Counted from the stretch's first letter, positions 43,379 through 56,846 are shown. The stretch: 64,000 nucleotides of DNA from Alkalibacillus aidingensis (GCF_014595945.1 NZ_JABXWU010000011.1:1-64000); one strand, 5' to 3'. Translations and numbers: made by a program. The notes: generated by a model from the sequence alone, not told the origin.

Positions 43379-44020
43379 TTATTCATCAGTTTTAGTTGGA
43401 AGGACTTCACCACGATAGATCCACACTTTAACACCTAACTTACCGTAAGTGGTGTCAGCCTCTGCAGTACCGTAATCAATGTCTGCACGAAGCGTGTGAA
43501 GTGGTACAGTTCCTTCGTTGTATTGTTCAGCACGAGCGATATCTGCTCCACCTAGACGACCAGAAACTTGTGTTTTAACACCTTTTGCACCTGCGCGCAT
43601 AGCACGTTGGATTGCTTGTTTCTGTACTCGGCGGAAAGATACACGATTTTCTAATTGACGAGCAATATTTTCAGCAACTAATGTTGCATCTAATTCTGGT
43701 TTTTTAACTTCTACGATATTGATATGAACACGTTTACCAGTTAACTGGCTCAAGTTTGTACGTAGTGCTTCAACTTCTGAACCACCTTTACCGATAACCA
43801 TGCCTGGCTTAGCAGTATGAACGGAGATGTTTACACGGTTTGCTGCGCGTTCAATATCGATTTTTGATACCGCTGAATCTTGTAGGCGGCCTTGGATATA
43901 TTCACGAATTGTAATATCTTCATGCAAAAGATCTGCGTAGTCTTTTTCAGCGTACCATTTAGACTCCCAGTCGCGAATGACGCCAACACGAAGACCTTTA
44001 GGGTTAATTTTTTGACCCAC
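43379..44020 (-). CDS. rpsC: 30S ribosomal protein S3
   Basis: 213 aa: [22 protein letters not shown] domain with [16 protein letters not shown], and [20 protein letters not shown]. Part of the mRNA entry site. The start is GTG after AAGGAGGG. Confidence 0.98.
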   Translation of the reverse strand: MGQKINPKGLRVGVIRDWESKWYAEKDYADLLHEDITIREYIQGRLQDSAVSKIDIERAANRVNISVHTAKPGMVIGKGGSEVEALRTNLSQLTGKRVHINIVEVKKPELDATLVAENIARQLENRVSFRRVQKQAIQRAMRAGAKGVKTQVSGRLGGADIARAEQYNEGTVPLHTLRADIDYGTAEADTTYGKLGVKVWIYRGEVLPTKTDE

Positions 44021-44023
44021 TAC

Positions 44024-44371
44024 TTATCCCTCCTTCTTTTCTGATACCACTACTGTAATGTGGCTAGTGCGCTTATTAATAGCGCTCGCACGCCCTTGTG
44101 CACGTGGGCGGAATCTTTTTAGCGTTACACCTTCATTTACGTATGCCTCAGATACAACTAAGTTATCAACATCTAACTCGTAGTTGTGCTCTGCATTAGC
44201 AACAGCTGAGTTAAGAACTTTTTCAATCTGTGGTGAAGCAGCACGGTTTGTGTGCTTTAAGATTGCGAAAGCTTCGCCTACTTCTTTTCCTCGAATTAAA
44301 TCGATAACTAAACGAGCCTTACGAGGAGCGATACGTACCGTTTTAGCTACAGCTTTAGCTTGTTGCATCAT
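44024..44371 (-). CDS. rplV: 50S ribosomal protein L22
   Basis: 115 aa: [20 protein letters not shown] and [20 protein letters not shown]. Its loop lines the exit tunnel (macrolide site); it looks wild-type. Confidence 0.98.
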   Translation of the reverse strand: MMQQAKAVAKTVRIAPRKARLVIDLIRGKEVGEAFAILKHTNRAASPQIEKVLNSAVANAEHNYELDVDNLVVSEAYVNEGVTLKRFRPRAQGRASAINKRTSHITVVVSEKKEG

Positions 44372-44387
44372 GCATACCTCCTCTCAT

Positions 44388-44666
44388 CTAGCGATTTGTT
44401 TTCTTATCGTCACCAGAGTGACCTTTAAACGTACGTGTTGGTGCAAACTCACCTAGTTTGTGACCAACCATATCTTCCGTTACATATACTGGTACATGTT
44501 TGCGTCCGTCATAAACGGCGATTGTGTGCCCTACGAACTGTGGGAAGATTGTAGATCGACGAGACCATGTTTTAATGACCTGCTTACTACCTTCTTCACT
44601 TAACTTCTCGACTTTTTTCATCAGATGATCATCCGCGAAAGGTCCTTTTTTCAAACTACGACCCAT
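44388..44666 (-). CDS. rpsS: 30S ribosomal protein S19
   Basis: 92 aa: [20 protein letters not shown] and [20 protein letters not shown]. Located in the 30S head. Confidence 0.98.
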   Translation of the reverse strand: MGRSLKKGPFADDHLMKKVEKLSEEGSKQVIKTWSRRSTIFPQFVGHTIAVYDGRKHVPVYVTEDMVGHKLGEFAPTRTFKGHSGDDKKTNR

Positions 44667-44720
44667 GAATAAACCTCCCTTCGTGTTTAAGCAACTAATT
44701 TTTTAGGTTGCTTACCATCA

Positions 44721-45551
44721 TTACTTCTTGCGACGACGTACGATATATTTGTCTGAAGCTTTGTTACGCTTACGAGTTTTATATCCAAGCGTTGGTTTAC
44801 CCCATGGTGTTACTGGAGAAGGCATTCCGATAGGCGCACGACCTTCACCACCACCGTGTGGGTGATCGCTAGGGTTCATTACAGAACCACGTACTGTTGG
44901 ACGAATACCTTTCCAACGGCTACGTCCAGCTTTACCAACTTTAACAAGCTCATGCTCAGTATTACCAACTTGACCTACTGTTGCACGGCAAGTTGCAAGG
45001 ATTCTACGAGTTTCACCTGAAGATAGACGTACTAATACGTACTTTTCTTCACGTCCTAGTACTTGAGCTTGAGAACCAGCTGAACGTACTAACTGTCCTC
45101 CACGACCTGGTTTTAACTCAACGTTGTGTACAGTTGTACCTACTGGAATATTTTTAAGTGGTAATGAGTTTCCTAGTGTAATATCAGCTTTTTCACCTGA
45201 CATAATCTCTTGGTCTACTTTTAGACCTTTAGGTGCAAGGATATAGCGCTTCTCACCATCAGCGTAATGAACTAGCGCGATGTTAGCAGAACGGTTAGGA
45301 TCGTATTCGATAGTAGCAACGCGTCCTGGTATACCATCTTTATCACGCTTGAAATCAATTACACGGTATTTACGCTTATGACCTCCACCTTGATGACGAA
45401 CGGTTAATCTCCCTTGGTTGTTTCGACCTGCACGCTTTTTAATTGGCGCAAGTAGGGATTTTTCCGGCGTGGATGTCGTAATTTCATCATTTGTTAATGT
45501 TGTCATGTGACGACGTCCATTTGAAGTTGGTTTATACTTTTTGATCGCCAT
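44721..45551 (-). CDS. rplB: 50S ribosomal protein L2
   Basis: 276 aa: [40 protein letters not shown] and the conserved [20 protein letters not shown] near the peptidyl transferase centre. Confidence 0.98.
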   Translation of the reverse strand: MAIKKYKPTSNGRRHMTTLTNDEITTSTPEKSLLAPIKKRAGRNNQGRLTVRHQGGGHKRKYRVIDFKRDKDGIPGRVATIEYDPNRSANIALVHYADGEKRYILAPKGLKVDQEIMSGEKADITLGNSLPLKNIPVGTTVHNVELKPGRGGQLVRSAGSQAQVLGREEKYVLVRLSSGETRRILATCRATVGQVGNTEHELVKVGKAGRSRWKGIRPTVRGSVMNPSDHPHGGGEGRAPIGMPSPVTPWGKPTLGYKTRKRNKASDKYIVRRRKK

Positions 45552-45584
45552 CTGTTTTCCCTCCTTTTAAATTAAAATATCTTT

Positions 45585-45875
45585 TTATACACCTTCAAAG
45601 AAATCTAGATCTTGACTATCTTCTGTAAGTTTAACGATTGCTTTTTTACGATCTGGACGGTAACCACCGTAACGACCCATTCTTCTAAACTTACCTTTTA
45701 AGTTCAATGTGTTAACCTTATCTACTTTTACATCAAAGATTAACTCTACTGCATTTTTAATTTCTGTTTTGTTAGCTTTAGGTGATACTTCAAACGTATA
45801 CTTCTTATCAGCCATTAAATCAGCAGAGTGCTCAGTGATAATTGGGCGCTTAATGATATCTCTTGGTTCCTTCAT
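45585..45875 (-). CDS. rplW: 50S ribosomal protein L23
   Basis: 96 aa: [20 protein letters not shown] and [20 protein letters not shown]. Docking site for trigger factor and SRP at the tunnel exit. It overlaps the rplD stop by one base. Confidence 0.98.
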   Translation of the reverse strand: MKEPRDIIKRPIITEHSADLMADKKYTFEVSPKANKTEIKNAVELIFDVKVDKVNTLNLKGKFRRMGRYGGYRPDRKKAIVKLTEDSQDLDFFEGV

Positions 45876-46498
45876 TATGCAAGCACCTCCCCTGCTTTTT
45901 CAGCTGCTTCTTTAGTAATAAACAGCGTGTCATGCTTCACTAAATCTAAAACATTGATTTGATCTAATGATAGAACTTCAACACCTGGTAGGTTATTAGC
46001 TGAACGTGCCACATTTTCATCAGCATCAGCTGTAACGATTAATGCTTTACCTTCAACATTGAAGCTATTTAACATAGATACAACTTCTTTTGTTTTTGGT
46101 GCTTCGATGTTTAAACCATCTAACACAAAAATATCTTCAGTCTTCACTTTAGAAGCTAGTGCAGATAATAGTGCTAAACGACGGACCTTCTTAGGTAGCT
46201 TGTAGCTATAGCTGCGAGGTGTTGGACCAAAGACAGTTCCTCCACCTACCCATTGAGGTGAGCGAATAGATCCTTGACGTGCACGGCCAGTACCTTTTTG
46301 GCGCCATGGCTTACGTCCACCACCACTAACTTCAGAGCGACCTTTCACTTTGTGAGTTCCTTGACGTTTAGATGCTTGTTGCATCACGATAGCTTCTTTT
46401 AAGACTTTTTCGTTAGGCTCAATACCAAATACGTTTTCTGCAAGTTCAGCATCGCCTACTTGAGATCCCGCTTGGTTATATAGTGCTACTTTAGGCAT
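45875..46498 (-). CDS. rplD: 50S ribosomal protein L4
   Basis: 207 aa: [20 protein letters not shown], the tunnel loop [20 protein letters not shown] and [20 protein letters not shown]. In E. coli L4 represses the S10 operon. Confidence 0.98.
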   Translation of the reverse strand: MPKVALYNQAGSQVGDAELAENVFGIEPNEKVLKEAIVMQQASKRQGTHKVKGRSEVSGGGRKPWRQKGTGRARQGSIRSPQWVGGGTVFGPTPRSYSYKLPKKVRRLALLSALASKVKTEDIFVLDGLNIEAPKTKEVVSMLNSFNVEGKALIVTADADENVARSANNLPGVEVLSLDQINVLDLVKHDTLFITKEAAEKAGEVLA

Positions 46499-46526
46499 GA
46501 CATATCCTCCCTTCGTTAGTTAATTG

Positions 46527-47153
46527 TTACGCCTTAACCGCACTTGAGATTTTTACGTAAGACTTTTTCGCACCTGGAACATTACCTTTAATAAGGATTA
46601 GGTTATTCTCAGTATCAACCTTAACCACTTCAAGGTTTTGGATTGTTACAGTTTCTCCACCCATTTGTCCAGGTCCCTTCATTCCTTTAAACACGCGCAT
46701 TGGGTCAATTACACCCATCGCACCTGGTGCTCTATGGAAGTGAGAACCGTGAGTTTCAGGCCCACGACCTTGGTTGTGACGCTTGATCGCACCTTGGAAA
46801 CCTTTACCTTTAGATGTACCAGTTACATCTACCATTTGTCCAGGTTCAAAAATATCCACACTCAATTCTTGACCTACTTCATACTCGTCAAGATTTGCGT
46901 TACGGACTTCACGAACGAAGCGCTTAGGGTCTGCTTCAGCTTTTTCAGCATGACCTTTTTCCGCTTTATTTGCGCGGTTTGGTTTCTCATTAGCGAATCC
47001 GATTTGGACTGCTTCATAACCATCATTTTCGTTTGTTTTCTTCTGAAGTACAACATTACCCTCAGCTTGAACAACTGTTACAGGGACTAATTCTCCATCA
47101 TCAGAGAAAAGCTGTGTCATACCGATTTTACGTCCTAAGATTCCTTTCGCCAT
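46527..47153 (-). CDS. rplC: 50S ribosomal protein L3
   Basis: 208 aa: [20 protein letters not shown] and [20 protein letters not shown]. Early-assembly protein close to the peptidyl transferase centre. Confidence 0.98.
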   Translation of the reverse strand: MAKGILGRKIGMTQLFSDDGELVPVTVVQAEGNVVLQKKTNENDGYEAVQIGFANEKPNRANKAEKGHAEKAEADPKRFVREVRNANLDEYEVGQELSVDIFEPGQMVDVTGTSKGKGFQGAIKRHNQGRGPETHGSHFHRAPGAMGVIDPMRVFKGMKGPGQMGGETVTIQNLEVVKVDTENNLILIKGNVPGAKKSYVKISSAVKA

Positions 47154-47179
47154 CCGTTACACCTCCTAAAAAAATAAAT

Positions 47180-47488
47180 TTATAGTTTAATTTCGATATC
47201 TACGCCAGATGGTAAATCTAAACGCATTAAAGAATCCACAGTTTGTGGAGTTGGGCTCAGAATGTCAATCAAACGCTTATGAGTACGCATCTCGAATTGT
47301 TCACGAGCATCTTTGTACTTGTGTGTCGCACGTAAGATTGTATAAACAGAGCGCTCAGTTGGCAATGGGATTGGACCAGAAACCTCTGCTCCAGCACGCT
47401 TTGCCGTGTCTACGATTTTTTCAGCTGATTGATCTAACACCTTGTGATCATAAGCTTTTAATCTAATACGAATCTTTTCACTTGCCAT
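47180..47488 (-). CDS. rpsJ: 30S ribosomal protein S10 (NusE)
   Basis: 102 aa: [20 protein letters not shown] and [19 protein letters not shown]. It also pairs with NusB in antitermination. First gene of the S10 superoperon, after its own promoter and leader. Confidence 0.98.
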   Translation of the reverse strand: MASEKIRIRLKAYDHKVLDQSAEKIVDTAKRAGAEVSGPIPLPTERSVYTILRATHKYKDAREQFEMRTHKRLIDILSPTPQTVDSLMRLDLPSGVDIEIKL

Positions 47489-47617
47489 TACTTTCCCTCC
47501 TTTACGCCTATCTTTTCAACAGACATTCTCCGCGGAAATTTCCCCACACCTTGCCATGGCAAAGGGGCCGGGTGTGTCAGCAACCTTCCACTTCATCGCC
47601 TTGTTTCGACTGCAACA
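47489..47617 (-). promoter_or_regulatory. S10 operon leader RNA
   Basis: The roughly 130-base leader contains GACACACCCGGCCCC and a strong hairpin centred on CCTTTGCCATGGCAAGG (47552-47568), followed by TGTGGGG that can pair with upstream C-rich sequence. It lies between a strong promoter and rpsJ. By analogy with other S10 leaders it probably mediates feedback control; no regulator can be read directly. Confidence 0.6.
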
Positions 47618-47623
47618 TTTCTC

Positions 47624-47652
47624 ATTATATATAAATCTCTCTTGTTTTTCAA
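47624..47652 (-). promoter_or_regulatory. Promoter of the S10 superoperon
   Basis: TTGAAA (47652-47647) and a perfect TATAAT (47629-47624) are spaced by exactly 17 bases. Transcription would begin near 47617. From 47653 to 47888 I see no gene, RNA or other promoter. Confidence 0.9.
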
Positions 47653-47888
47653 GGGAAATCACTATATTTCCTTTTGCAGCCACTCAAGTATTATACAAAT
47701 CTAGACTATAAATTTCAAGCCTCAAGGTAATATTCAGAAAAATGTTATTGCGAGCATGTAAATCGGTAAGGTCTAGTGCTTTGTTAATCATGTAAATTAT
47801 GTTTTGTTGGGCATATGTTATATGATGTTCAGTAACTTTTGGCTAGGCCGTTTTTTTAATTGACGGTTCGGGCTTCATACGGTTGCAG

Positions 47889-48109
47889 AACGTCATTGAG
47901 GGTGCTTCTCTCTTACATTTTGCGCTTCACATGAGACCAAAACGTCATTGAGACCACTTCTCTCTTACACTTTGCGCTTTACAGGAGGCCGAAACGTCAC
48001 TGAGACTGCTTCTCTCTTACATTTTGCGCCTCACTTGGTGTCGAAACGTCATTGAGACCGCTTCTCTCTTACATTTTGCGCTTCACACTAGACCAAAACG
48101 TCATTGAGA
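47889..48109. repeat. 52-bp tandem repeat between tuf and rpsJ
   Basis: AACGTCA recurs at 47889, 47941, 47993, 48045 and 48097, exactly 52 bases apart: four full units and the first 13 bases or so of a fifth. About 42 bases are almost invariant (AACGTCAYTGAG..., CTTCTCTCTTACAYTTTGCG, YTYAC) and about ten at the end vary. 52 is not a multiple of three, so it is not a coding repeat. It lies outside transcription units, between the tuf terminator and the S10 promoter. Function unknown. Confidence 0.95.
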
Positions 48110-48180
48110 GCCCAAGAACGTCTGAGTGATTATGAAGATCATCCGTCTATTATGCTGCTACAGTAGGGCTATTAAACAAA

Positions 48181-48218
48181 ATAAAAAACTACCGAGTAAA
48201 ATTCCCCGGTAGTTTTTA
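48181..48218 (-). terminator. Terminator of tuf
   Basis: AAAACTACCG pairs with CGGTAGTTTT around a 12-base loop, followed by a T-run on the minus strand. It ends the str operon. The bases from 48110 to 48180 show nothing further. Confidence 0.92.
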
Positions 48219-48236
48219 TATTAAAAGATTATTTAA

Positions 48237-49427
<1,191 letters not shown>

Positions 49428-49477
49428 TTATATTTCCTCCTTAAAAATAATTATTTTTAATGTATTTATATTGTTAG

Positions 49478-49509
49478 GTTATCTTTCGAGGTTTCCCTCG
49501 AAAGATAAC
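49478..49509 (-). promoter_or_regulatory. 13-bp perfect hairpin in the tuf leader
   Basis: GTTATCTTTCGAG and CTCGAAAGATAAC flank a six-base loop. No T-run follows on either strand. It would form in mRNA from both the fusA and tuf promoters, about 50 bases ahead of the tuf start, and may protect or process the tuf message. Confidence 0.7.
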
Positions 49510-49523
49510 TACTTACAATACTC

Positions 49524-49552
49524 TTTATACTTAATTTAAACTAAAAAATCAA
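49524..49552 (-). promoter_or_regulatory. Promoter of tuf
   Basis: TTGATT (49552-49547), immediately after the fusA stop, and TATAAA (49529-49524), spaced 17 bases. It gives tuf transcription independent of the str operon. Confidence 0.6.
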
Positions 49553-51631
49553 TTATTGGCCACTATTTTTCTTAATAATTTCTTCAGAGATTGATTTTGG
49601 AACCTCTTCATAGTGACTAAAGTGCATAGTGTATGTTCCACGTCCTTGTGTGTTTGAACGTAATGCAGTTGCATAACCAAACATCTCGGATAGCGGCACG
49701 AATGCATCTACTACTGATGCATTACCACGTGAACCCATACCTTCTACACGACCACGGCGTGATGTTACATCACCCATGATGTCTCCCATGTATTCCTCAG
49801 GAACAACAATTTCAACTTTCATCATTGGCTCAAGAAGTACTGGGTTACATTTATTTTTAGCTGCTTTTAATGCCATAGAAGCAGCTACCTTAAACGCTGT
49901 CTCGTTAGAGTCAACATCGTGGTAAGAACCATCATAAAGTGTAGCCTTAATATCAATTAACGGATAACCAGCTAAAACACCATTTTCCATTGTTTCTTTA
50001 ATTCCTTGCTCAACAGCTGGGATGTATTCACGAGGAACAACACCACCAACAATTTTATCAACAAATTCGAAGCCAGCACCTTCTTCGTTTGGTTCGAATT
50101 CGACCCAAACGTGACCGTATTGTCCACGACCACCTGACTGACGTACGAACTTACCTTCAACCTCTGCTGAACTACGGAATGTTTCACGGTAAGCTACTTG
50201 TGGAGCACCAACGTTAGCTTCAACTTTAAACTCACGCTTTAGACGGTCGACGATGATATCTAGGTGAAGTTCACCCATACCATGGATAATCGTTTGACCA
50301 GTTTCTTCGTTTGTTTCAGTTTTGAATGTTGGGTCTTCCTCTGCAAGTTTACCTAAAGCAATCGCCATTTTATCTTGGTCAGCTTTTGACTTAGGCTCAA
50401 TCGCAACCGCAATAACTGGATCTGGGAATTCCATTGATTCTAGGATAACATTGTCTTTTTCAGCACAAAGTGTGTCCCCAGTACCTGTATCTTTAAGACC
50501 TACACCCGCTGCAATATCACCAGCATAAACGGCATTTACCTCTTCACGGTGATTGGCGTGCATTTGTAAGATACGTCCGACGCGCTCACGCTTGTCTTTA
50601 GTAGAGTTCTTTACGTATGAGCCACTCTCTAGGATACCAGAGTATACTCGGAAGAATGTGATCTTACCAACATATGGGTCTGTTGCAACCTTGAACGCTA
50701 AAGCAGAGAAAGGCTCTTTATCGTCTGATTTACGAACAACCTTTTCTTCTGTTCCAGCCATATGACCTTCAATTGCAGGTACATCTAACGGAGACGGTAA
50801 GTAGTCAATAACTGCATTAAGTAGTAATTGAACACCTTTGTTCTTAAATGCAGAACCAACTAGTACAGGGTAGAATTCAACATCACAAGTTGCGCGACGG
50901 ATTGCTTTTTTCAATTCATCGGTTGTGAACTCTTCACCCTCTAAGTATTTCTCCATTAAATCTTCATCTAATTCAGCTACAGCCTCTACTAGACGAGTGC
51001 GATACTCTTCTGCTTGATCTTGGTACTCATCTGGGATTTCCTCAATTGTGATTTGGTTACCCAAATCATCTCCATAGAAGTAAGCTTTCATTTCTACTAA
51101 GTCAATGATTCCTTCGAAGTCATCTTCAGCACCAATTGGTAACTGAATTGGGTGTGCATTAGCACCTAGACGGTCTTCAAGTGTACTTACAGAGTATAAG
51201 TAATCAGCTCCCATTTTATCCATTTTGTTAATGAATACAATACGAGGTACCCCGTAAGTAGTAGCTTGTCGCCAAACAGTCTCAGTCTGTGGTTCAACAC
51301 CTGACTGTGCATCTAGTAGGGCTACAGAGCCGTCTAGCACACGAAGAGAACGCTCAACTTCTACTGTGAAGTCTACGTGTCCTGGCGTATCGATAATGTT
51401 AATACGATGGTCATTCCACTGGGCTGTTGTCGCAGCAGATGTGATTGTAATACCACGCTCTTGCTCCTGGTCCATCCAGTCCATTTGGGAAGCACCCTCG
51501 TGAGTTTCTCCCAGCTTATGAATGCGTCCTGTATAGAATAGGATACGTTCAGTAGCTGTTGTTTTACCAGCATCAATGTGTGCCATGATGCCAATATTAC
51601 GATACTTGTCTAAGGAGAACTCTCTTGGCAT
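49553..51631 (-). CDS. fusA: Elongation factor G
   Basis: 692 aa translocase. GTPase motifs [17 protein letters not shown] and NKMDK; domain IV contains [15 protein letters not shown]. Its fusidic-acid-site residues are not obviously altered. Normal place between rpsG and tuf. Confidence 0.99.
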   Translation of the reverse strand: MPREFSLDKYRNIGIMAHIDAGKTTATERILFYTGRIHKLGETHEGASQMDWMDQEQERGITITSAATTAQWNDHRINIIDTPGHVDFTVEVERSLRVLDGSVALLDAQSGVEPQTETVWRQATTYGVPRIVFINKMDKMGADYLYSVSTLEDRLGANAHPIQLPIGAEDDFEGIIDLVEMKAYFYGDDLGNQITIEEIPDEYQDQAEEYRTRLVEAVAELDEDLMEKYLEGEEFTTDELKKAIRRATCDVEFYPVLVGSAFKNKGVQLLLNAVIDYLPSPLDVPAIEGHMAGTEEKVVRKSDDKEPFSALAFKVATDPYVGKITFFRVYSGILESGSYVKNSTKDKRERVGRILQMHANHREEVNAVYAGDIAAGVGLKDTGTGDTLCAEKDNVILESMEFPDPVIAVAIEPKSKADQDKMAIALGKLAEEDPTFKTETNEETGQTIIHGMGELHLDIIVDRLKREFKVEANVGAPQVAYRETFRSSAEVEGKFVRQSGGRGQYGHVWVEFEPNEEGAGFEFVDKIVGGVVPREYIPAVEQGIKETMENGVLAGYPLIDIKATLYDGSYHDVDSNETAFKVAASMALKAAKNKCNPVLLEPMMKVEIVVPEEYMGDIMGDVTSRRGRVEGMGSRGNASVVDAFVPLSEMFGYATALRSNTQGRGTYTMHFSHYEEVPKSISEEIIKKNSGQ

Positions 51632-51672
51632 AATAATTTCTCCTTCCTGTTATTAGGTTTTTGTTTGATTGA

Positions 51673-52143
51673 TTACCAACGATAGTGAGCAAACGCTTTG
51701 TTCGCTTCAGCCATCTTGTGCATTTCTTCACGGCGTCTAACCGCTGCACCTGTATTATTTGCAGCATCTAAAATTTCATTAGCAAGACGTTCTTCCATTG
51801 TCTTTTCACCGCGTAATCTTGCATAGTTTACGATAAAACGTAGACCTAATGCTTGACGACGTTCAGGACGCACTTCAACTGGTACTTGGTAGTTGGAACC
51901 ACCAACACGTCTAGCACGTACCTCAAGTACAGGCATAACATTTTTCATAGCTTCCTCAAAAACATCCATAGGCGTTTGACCACTACGTTCTTCTACTAGA
52001 TCAAATGCTTTATATAGAATTTTTTGAGCAGTACCCTTCTTACCATCAACCATAATCTGGTTAATTAAACGGGTAACTAGTTTTGAGTTGTGAATTGGAT
52101 CTGGTAATACATCTCTTTTTGGTACTGATCCTTTACGTGGCAT
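51673..52143 (-). CDS. rpsG: 30S ribosomal protein S7
   Basis: 156 aa: [20 protein letters not shown] and [20 protein letters not shown]. It nucleates 30S head assembly. Confidence 0.98.
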   Translation of the reverse strand: MPRKGSVPKRDVLPDPIHNSKLVTRLINQIMVDGKKGTAQKILYKAFDLVEERSGQTPMDVFEEAMKNVMPVLEVRARRVGGSNYQVPVEVRPERRQALGLRFIVNYARLRGEKTMEERLANEILDAANNTGAAVRRREEMHKMAEANKAFAHYRW

Positions 52144-52186
52144 ATTTGTTTCCTCCCTTCGATGAAGACTTTATAATAATCGTTAT

Positions 52187-52600
52187 TTATTTCTTAGGTC
52201 TCTTAGTTCCGTACTTAGAACGACCTTGCATACGACCTTCAACTCCTGCAGTGTCTAATGCACCACGTACGATGTGGTAACGTACACCAGGTAAGTCCTT
52301 AACACGTCCACCGCGAATTAGTACAACACTGTGTTCTTGCAGGTTGTGACCAATACCAGGGATATAAGCTGTTACCTCAATTTGGTTTGATAGGCGTACA
52401 CGAGCGTATTTACGTAGCGCTGAGTTAGGCTTCTTTGGTGTCATTGTCGCTACACGTGTACAAACACCACGCTTTTGAGGCGCAGGGTTATTTGTTTGGA
52501 CTTTCTTTTGAGAGTCATAACCTTTGTTTAACGCAGGTGAGTCTGAACCTTTTTGTTTTGACTTACGTCCTTTACGTACAAGTTGGTTAATAGTTGGCAT
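52187..52600 (-). CDS. rpsL: 30S ribosomal protein S12
   Basis: 137 aa: [40 protein letters not shown] and [14 protein letters not shown]. The Lys residues where streptomycin resistance arises are wild-type. Confidence 0.98.
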   Translation of the reverse strand: MPTINQLVRKGRKSKQKGSDSPALNKGYDSQKKVQTNNPAPQKRGVCTRVATMTPKKPNSALRKYARVRLSNQIEVTAYIPGIGHNLQEHSVVLIRGGRVKDLPGVRYHIVRGALDTAGVEGRMQGRSKYGTKRPKK

Positions 52601-52698
52601 GTTTATTTCCTCCCTTCTTCATTTTTCAATGCCACACATCCAGGTGGTTCATAATTGGGCAAAAAAACAAACTTTATGTATTATCAAAATACACAAGT

Positions 52699-52950
52699 TT
52701 ACTTTTTAATTGCCACTGTAGCTGCACCAACATCAATCCCGCAAGCTTCTCCTAATTCTTTCATCGAATCAACGTAGTTTACGGTGACCTTGAATTGATC
52801 AGCAATTTTTATGATTTTATCTGTAATACGTCGTTCTGCGTTTTCGGCAACAACGACTTCTAGTACCTCACCATTTTTCATGGCCTTTTGTACTTGTTTT
52901 GCTCCAATAATCAAACGATTTTGTGCCTGCGCTACTTTTTCATAAGACAT
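52699..52950 (-). CDS. L7Ae-family K-turn-binding protein (YbxF-like)
   Basis: An 83-aa protein: MSYEKVAQAQNRLIIGAKQV and KQVQKAMKNGEVLEVVVAEN. YbxF of B. subtilis binds RNA kink-turns; its cellular role is unclear. ATG at 52950 has GGAGG eight bases upstream; a TTG 15 bases further upstream overlaps that site. The position between rpoC and rpsL is the standard one. Confidence 0.93.
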   Translation of the reverse strand: MSYEKVAQAQNRLIIGAKQVQKAMKNGEVLEVVVAENAERRITDKIIKIADQFKVTVNYVDSMKELGEACGIDVGAATVAIKK

Positions 52951-53171
52951 TCTTCCATCCTCCAAAGTAACCAGGTTAAATGAAGCACCTTGAATATATT
53001 ATCACTGTGTTATGTCTATTGTCAATATATATTGTAAGAAAAACTCGAGTAAAGTTCCACCCTTGTCATTACAGTGTATATTCAAGGTGCGATAACCTGT
53101 TATTGGTCTTAAATCATGGTAACTCTTATCGAGTCAGCTTTTCACGATTATATTAGATCGTCAATCACTGA

Positions 53172-56100
53172 CTAGGATTCGGTTGTTACTTCTTCTGCTT
53201 CGACTACTTCTTCTTCTGTTTCGACAAACTCTTGATCTTTTACTGGTTCTAGATTGCGATATCGATGTAAGCCAGTTCCTGCTGGTACTAGTTTACCAAT
53301 AATGACGTTCTCTTTAAGACCCAATAACTCATCATACTTACCTTTAATTGCAGCGTCTGTTAACACGCGTGTTGTTTCTTGGAATGAAGCCGCTGATAAG
53401 AATGAATCTGTCTCAAGTGAAGCTTTAGTGATACCGAGGATGATCGGTTTAGCAACTGCTGGTTGACCACCTTCAACGAGTACCTTTTGGTTAGCTTCTT
53501 TAAACTGTTGGAAGTCAAGAAGTGAACCTGGCAGTAAATCAGTGTCCCCACCTTCGATTACACGTGCTTTTCGTAGCATTTGTCTAACCATTACTTCAAC
53601 GTGTTTATCGCTAATCTCAACACCTTGCATACGGTAAACTTTTTGAACTTCTTTCAAGAGATACTCTTGAACACCTTGAAGCCCTTGAACCTTGATTAAC
53701 TCTTTAGGGTCAATTGAACCTTCAGTCAGTGCTTGACCTGGTACAACCTCGTCACCAACTTCAACTTTCATTCTTGCATTGTACAATGCTGAGTAAGTTC
53801 TTGGTTCGATATCTCCTTGTACGACAATTTCTTTCTTATCTTTAAGTTCATTGATCTCTTTAACCGTACCAAAGATCTCACTGATCACCGCTTGACCTTT
53901 AGGGTTACGAGCTTCAAACACTTCTTGAATACGTGGTAAACCTTGAGTGATATCGTCTCCTGCTACACCACCTGTGTGGAATGTACGCATTGTTAGCTGT
54001 GTACCTGGTTCACCAATAGATTGCGCCGCGATAATACCTACCGCTTCACCTACATCAACCTGATCACCCGTAGCCATGTTACGTCCGTAACACTTCTTAC
54101 AAGCACCATGGTGTGTATTACAAGTGAATACAGAACGGATTACTACTTGCTCAACACCAGCCTCAGTGATTTCTTTAGCAATGTCTTCTGTAATCAATTC
54201 ATTTCTGCCGATGATTACTTCATTAGTTTCTGGGTTTCTCACAGATTTGAATGCCGTACGTCCAACCAAACGGTCATATAAAGGAACAATAATTTCGTTA
54301 CCTTCACGTAACGTCTCAACCGACATACCACGGTCAGTACCACAGTCTTCTTCACGGATGATAACATCTTGTGCCACATCAACAAGACGACGCGTTAAGT
54401 AACCTGAGTCGGCTGTTTTTAGTGCTGTATCTGCCAGACCTTTACGAGCACCGTGAGTGGATATGAAGTACTCTAAAACTGTTAAACCTTCACGGAAGCT
54501 TGATTTAATTGGTAGCTCAATGATTCGACCTGATGGGTTTGCCATTAGTCCACGCATACCTGCTAACTGTGTGAAGTTAGATGCGTTACCACGAGCTCCT
54601 GAATCACTCATCATGAAGATTGGGTTAAGTGTACCTAATGAATCCATTAATTTATCTTGGATAACATCCTTCGCTTCAGTCCAAATGGCAACAACACGGT
54701 CATAACGTTCTTCTTCAGTGATTAGACCTCTACGGAACTGTTTTAGAACTTTATCAACCTTCTCTTGAGCTTTCTCTAGCACCTCTTGTTTATCACCTAG
54801 GACAACGATGTCAGATACACCAATGGTAATACCTGCTTTTGTTGAATATTTAAAGCCTAAATCTTTCATTCGGTCTAACATCTTAGACGTCTCAGAAAGT
54901 TTGTAGTATTTGAAGACCTCAGAAATGATATCTCCTAAGATCCCTTTCTTAAACGGTTTAACCAAATCTCGATTCTTTAAGACTTCCTTAAGATCTTCGG
55001 AAGTGTCTACAAAGTAAACATCCGGTGTAGCAACCTCTAAGTTTGATGATGTTGGTTCATTAATATAAGGGAATGATTCAGGTAAAATCTCATTAAATAT
55101 TAACTTACCGACAGTCGTCACAATAACTTTCTTGTTTTGTTCCTCTGTGAATTGAGGATTTTCTAGCGAGCTTGCTTGAACACCAATACGGCTGTGTAAA
55201 TGTACATAACCATTATCATAAGCCGTAATTGCTTCTTTTGGTGTCGAGAAGACTTTCCCTTCACCAAGAGCCCCTTCACGTTCAAGTGTTAGGTAGTAGT
55301 TTCCTAATACCATGTCCTGTGAGGGTGTTACAACTGGTTTACCATCTTTTGGATTTAAGATGTTTTGCGCAGCCAGCATTAAGATTCTAGCTTCCGCTTG
55401 TGCTTCTGGTGAAAGTGGAACGTGTACCGCCATTTGGTCACCATCAAAGTCAGCGTTATATGCTGTACACACTAATGGGTGTAAGCGAATAGCGCGACCT
55501 TCAACCAACACTGGTTCAAATGATTGAATCCCTAAACGGTGCAATGTTGGAGCACGGTTTAACAATACTGGATGCTCTTTAATAACATCTTCTAATACAT
55601 CCCATATTTCAGGACGTAAACGTTCAATGTTACGTTTAGCTGACTTAATGTTATGTGCTAATCCACGATCAACTAACTCACGCATTACAAATGGTTTGAA
55701 TAATTCAATTGCCATTTCCTTTGGCAATCCACACTGATACATTTTCAAGTTTGGACCGACGACAATAACTGAACGGCCAGAATAGTCAACACGTTTACCA
55801 AGTAAGTTTTGGCGGAAACGACCTTGCTTACCTTTCAGCATATGAGATAGAGATTTTAACGGACGATTTCCTGGACCAGTAACTGGGCGACCACGACGGC
55901 CGTTATCAATTAATGCGTCAACAGACTCTTGAAGCATTCTCTTCTCATTCTGCACGATAATAGTCGGTGCTCCTAGGTCCAACAAGCGTTTTAAACGGTT
56001 ATTTCGGTTAATCACACGGCGATATAAGTCATTTAAATCAGATGTTGCGAACCTACCACCATCTAATTGAACCATTGGTCGTAATTCCGGTGGGATAATT

Positions 56101-56795
56101 GGTAATACATCTAAAATCATCCACGCTGGGTCATTTCCTGAATGACGGAATGATTCTAGTACTTCTAGGCGTTTAATTGCACGGGTACGACGCTGTCCCT
56201 GTGCGGTTCGGAGTTCTTCTTTTAACTCTTCAACTTCTTTTTCTAAGTCGACATCTTGAAGTAACTTACGAATGGCTTCGGCACCCATTTGTGCTTTAAA
56301 AGAAGTACCGTATTTGTCATAGTAAGCACGATACTCTTTTTCAGAAAGAAGTTGTTTCTTCTCTAATGGAGTGTCACCTGGCTCAGTAACAATATAGGCC
56401 GCAAAGTAAATAACCTCTTCTAGAGCACGTGGTGATAAGTCAAGGACTAACCCCATACGACTTGGGATCCCTTTGAAATACCAAATGTGAGAGACAGGGG
56501 CAGCTAATTCAATGTGCCCCATGCGCTCACGACGTACTTTTGCCTTTGTCACTTCTACACCACAGCGATCACAAACGATTCCTTTATAACGAACACGTTT
56601 ATACTTTCCACAGTGACATTCCCAATCTTTGGTCGGTCCAAAGATACGTTCACAGAACAAACCGTCTTTTTCTGGTTTGAGTGTACGGTAATTAATTGTT
56701 TCTGGTTTTTTAACCTCACCGTAGGACCATGAACGGATTTTTTCTGACGCAGCTAATCCAATCTTCATATACTCAAATCTATTTACATCAATCAA
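53172..56795 (-). CDS. rpoC: RNA polymerase beta' subunit
   Basis: 1207 aa. Zinc-site cysteines lie in [20 protein letters not shown]; the catalytic Mg2+ site is [18 protein letters not shown]; the trigger-loop region is [11 protein letters not shown]. The start is TTG, eight bases after GGGAGG. Overall length and order are typical of Bacilli. Confidence 0.99.
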   Translation of the reverse strand: MIDVNRFEYMKIGLAASEKIRSWSYGEVKKPETINYRTLKPEKDGLFCERIFGPTKDWECHCGKYKRVRYKGIVCDRCGVEVTKAKVRRERMGHIELAAPVSHIWYFKGIPSRMGLVLDLSPRALEEVIYFAAYIVTEPGDTPLEKKQLLSEKEYRAYYDKYGTSFKAQMGAEAIRKLLQDVDLEKEVEELKEELRTAQGQRRTRAIKRLEVLESFRHSGNDPAWMILDVLPIIPPELRPMVQLDGGRFATSDLNDLYRRVINRNNRLKRLLDLGAPTIIVQNEKRMLQESVDALIDNGRRGRPVTGPGNRPLKSLSHMLKGKQGRFRQNLLGKRVDYSGRSVIVVGPNLKMYQCGLPKEMAIELFKPFVMRELVDRGLAHNIKSAKRNIERLRPEIWDVLEDVIKEHPVLLNRAPTLHRLGIQSFEPVLVEGRAIRLHPLVCTAYNADFDGDQMAVHVPLSPEAQAEARILMLAAQNILNPKDGKPVVTPSQDMVLGNYYLTLEREGALGEGKVFSTPKEAITAYDNGYVHLHSRIGVQASSLENPQFTEEQNKKVIVTTVGKLIFNEILPESFPYINEPTSSNLEVATPDVYFVDTSEDLKEVLKNRDLVKPFKKGILGDIISEVFKYYKLSETSKMLDRMKDLGFKYSTKAGITIGVSDIVVLGDKQEVLEKAQEKVDKVLKQFRRGLITEEERYDRVVAIWTEAKDVIQDKLMDSLGTLNPIFMMSDSGARGNASNFTQLAGMRGLMANPSGRIIELPIKSSFREGLTVLEYFISTHGARKGLADTALKTADSGYLTRRLVDVAQDVIIREEDCGTDRGMSVETLREGNEIIVPLYDRLVGRTAFKSVRNPETNEVIIGRNELITEDIAKEITEAGVEQVVIRSVFTCNTHHGACKKCYGRNMATGDQVDVGEAVGIIAAQSIGEPGTQLTMRTFHTGGVAGDDITQGLPRIQEVFEARNPKGQAVISEIFGTVKEINELKDKKEIVVQGDIEPRTYSALYNARMKVEVGDEVVPGQALTEGSIDPKELIKVQGLQGVQEYLLKEVQKVYRMQGVEISDKHVEVMVRQMLRKARVIEGGDTDLLPGSLLDFQQFKEANQKVLVEGGQPAVAKPIILGITKASLETDSFLSAASFQETTRVLTDAAIKGKYDELLGLKENVIIGKLVPAGTGLHRYRNLEPVKDQEFVETEEEVVEAEEVTTES

Positions 56796-56846
56796 GGAGC
56801 CTACCTCCCTTATATTCTTGAGAAATTAATTCCAAAGTGCCTAATC

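Noticed and set aside
46638-47090. Plus-strand open frame of 150 codons
   Set aside because: It lies wholly antisense to rplC; the Cys/Phe/Thr-rich product is typical of a shadow frame.
47889-48109. Possible CRISPR array
   Set aside because: The variable segment per unit is only about ten bases and the conserved part about 42, the reverse of a CRISPR layout; no cas gene is present.
52187-52600. Streptomycin-resistance change in S12, prompted by the RpoB change
   Set aside because: The [11 protein letters not shown] and [12 protein letters not shown] loops are wild-type.
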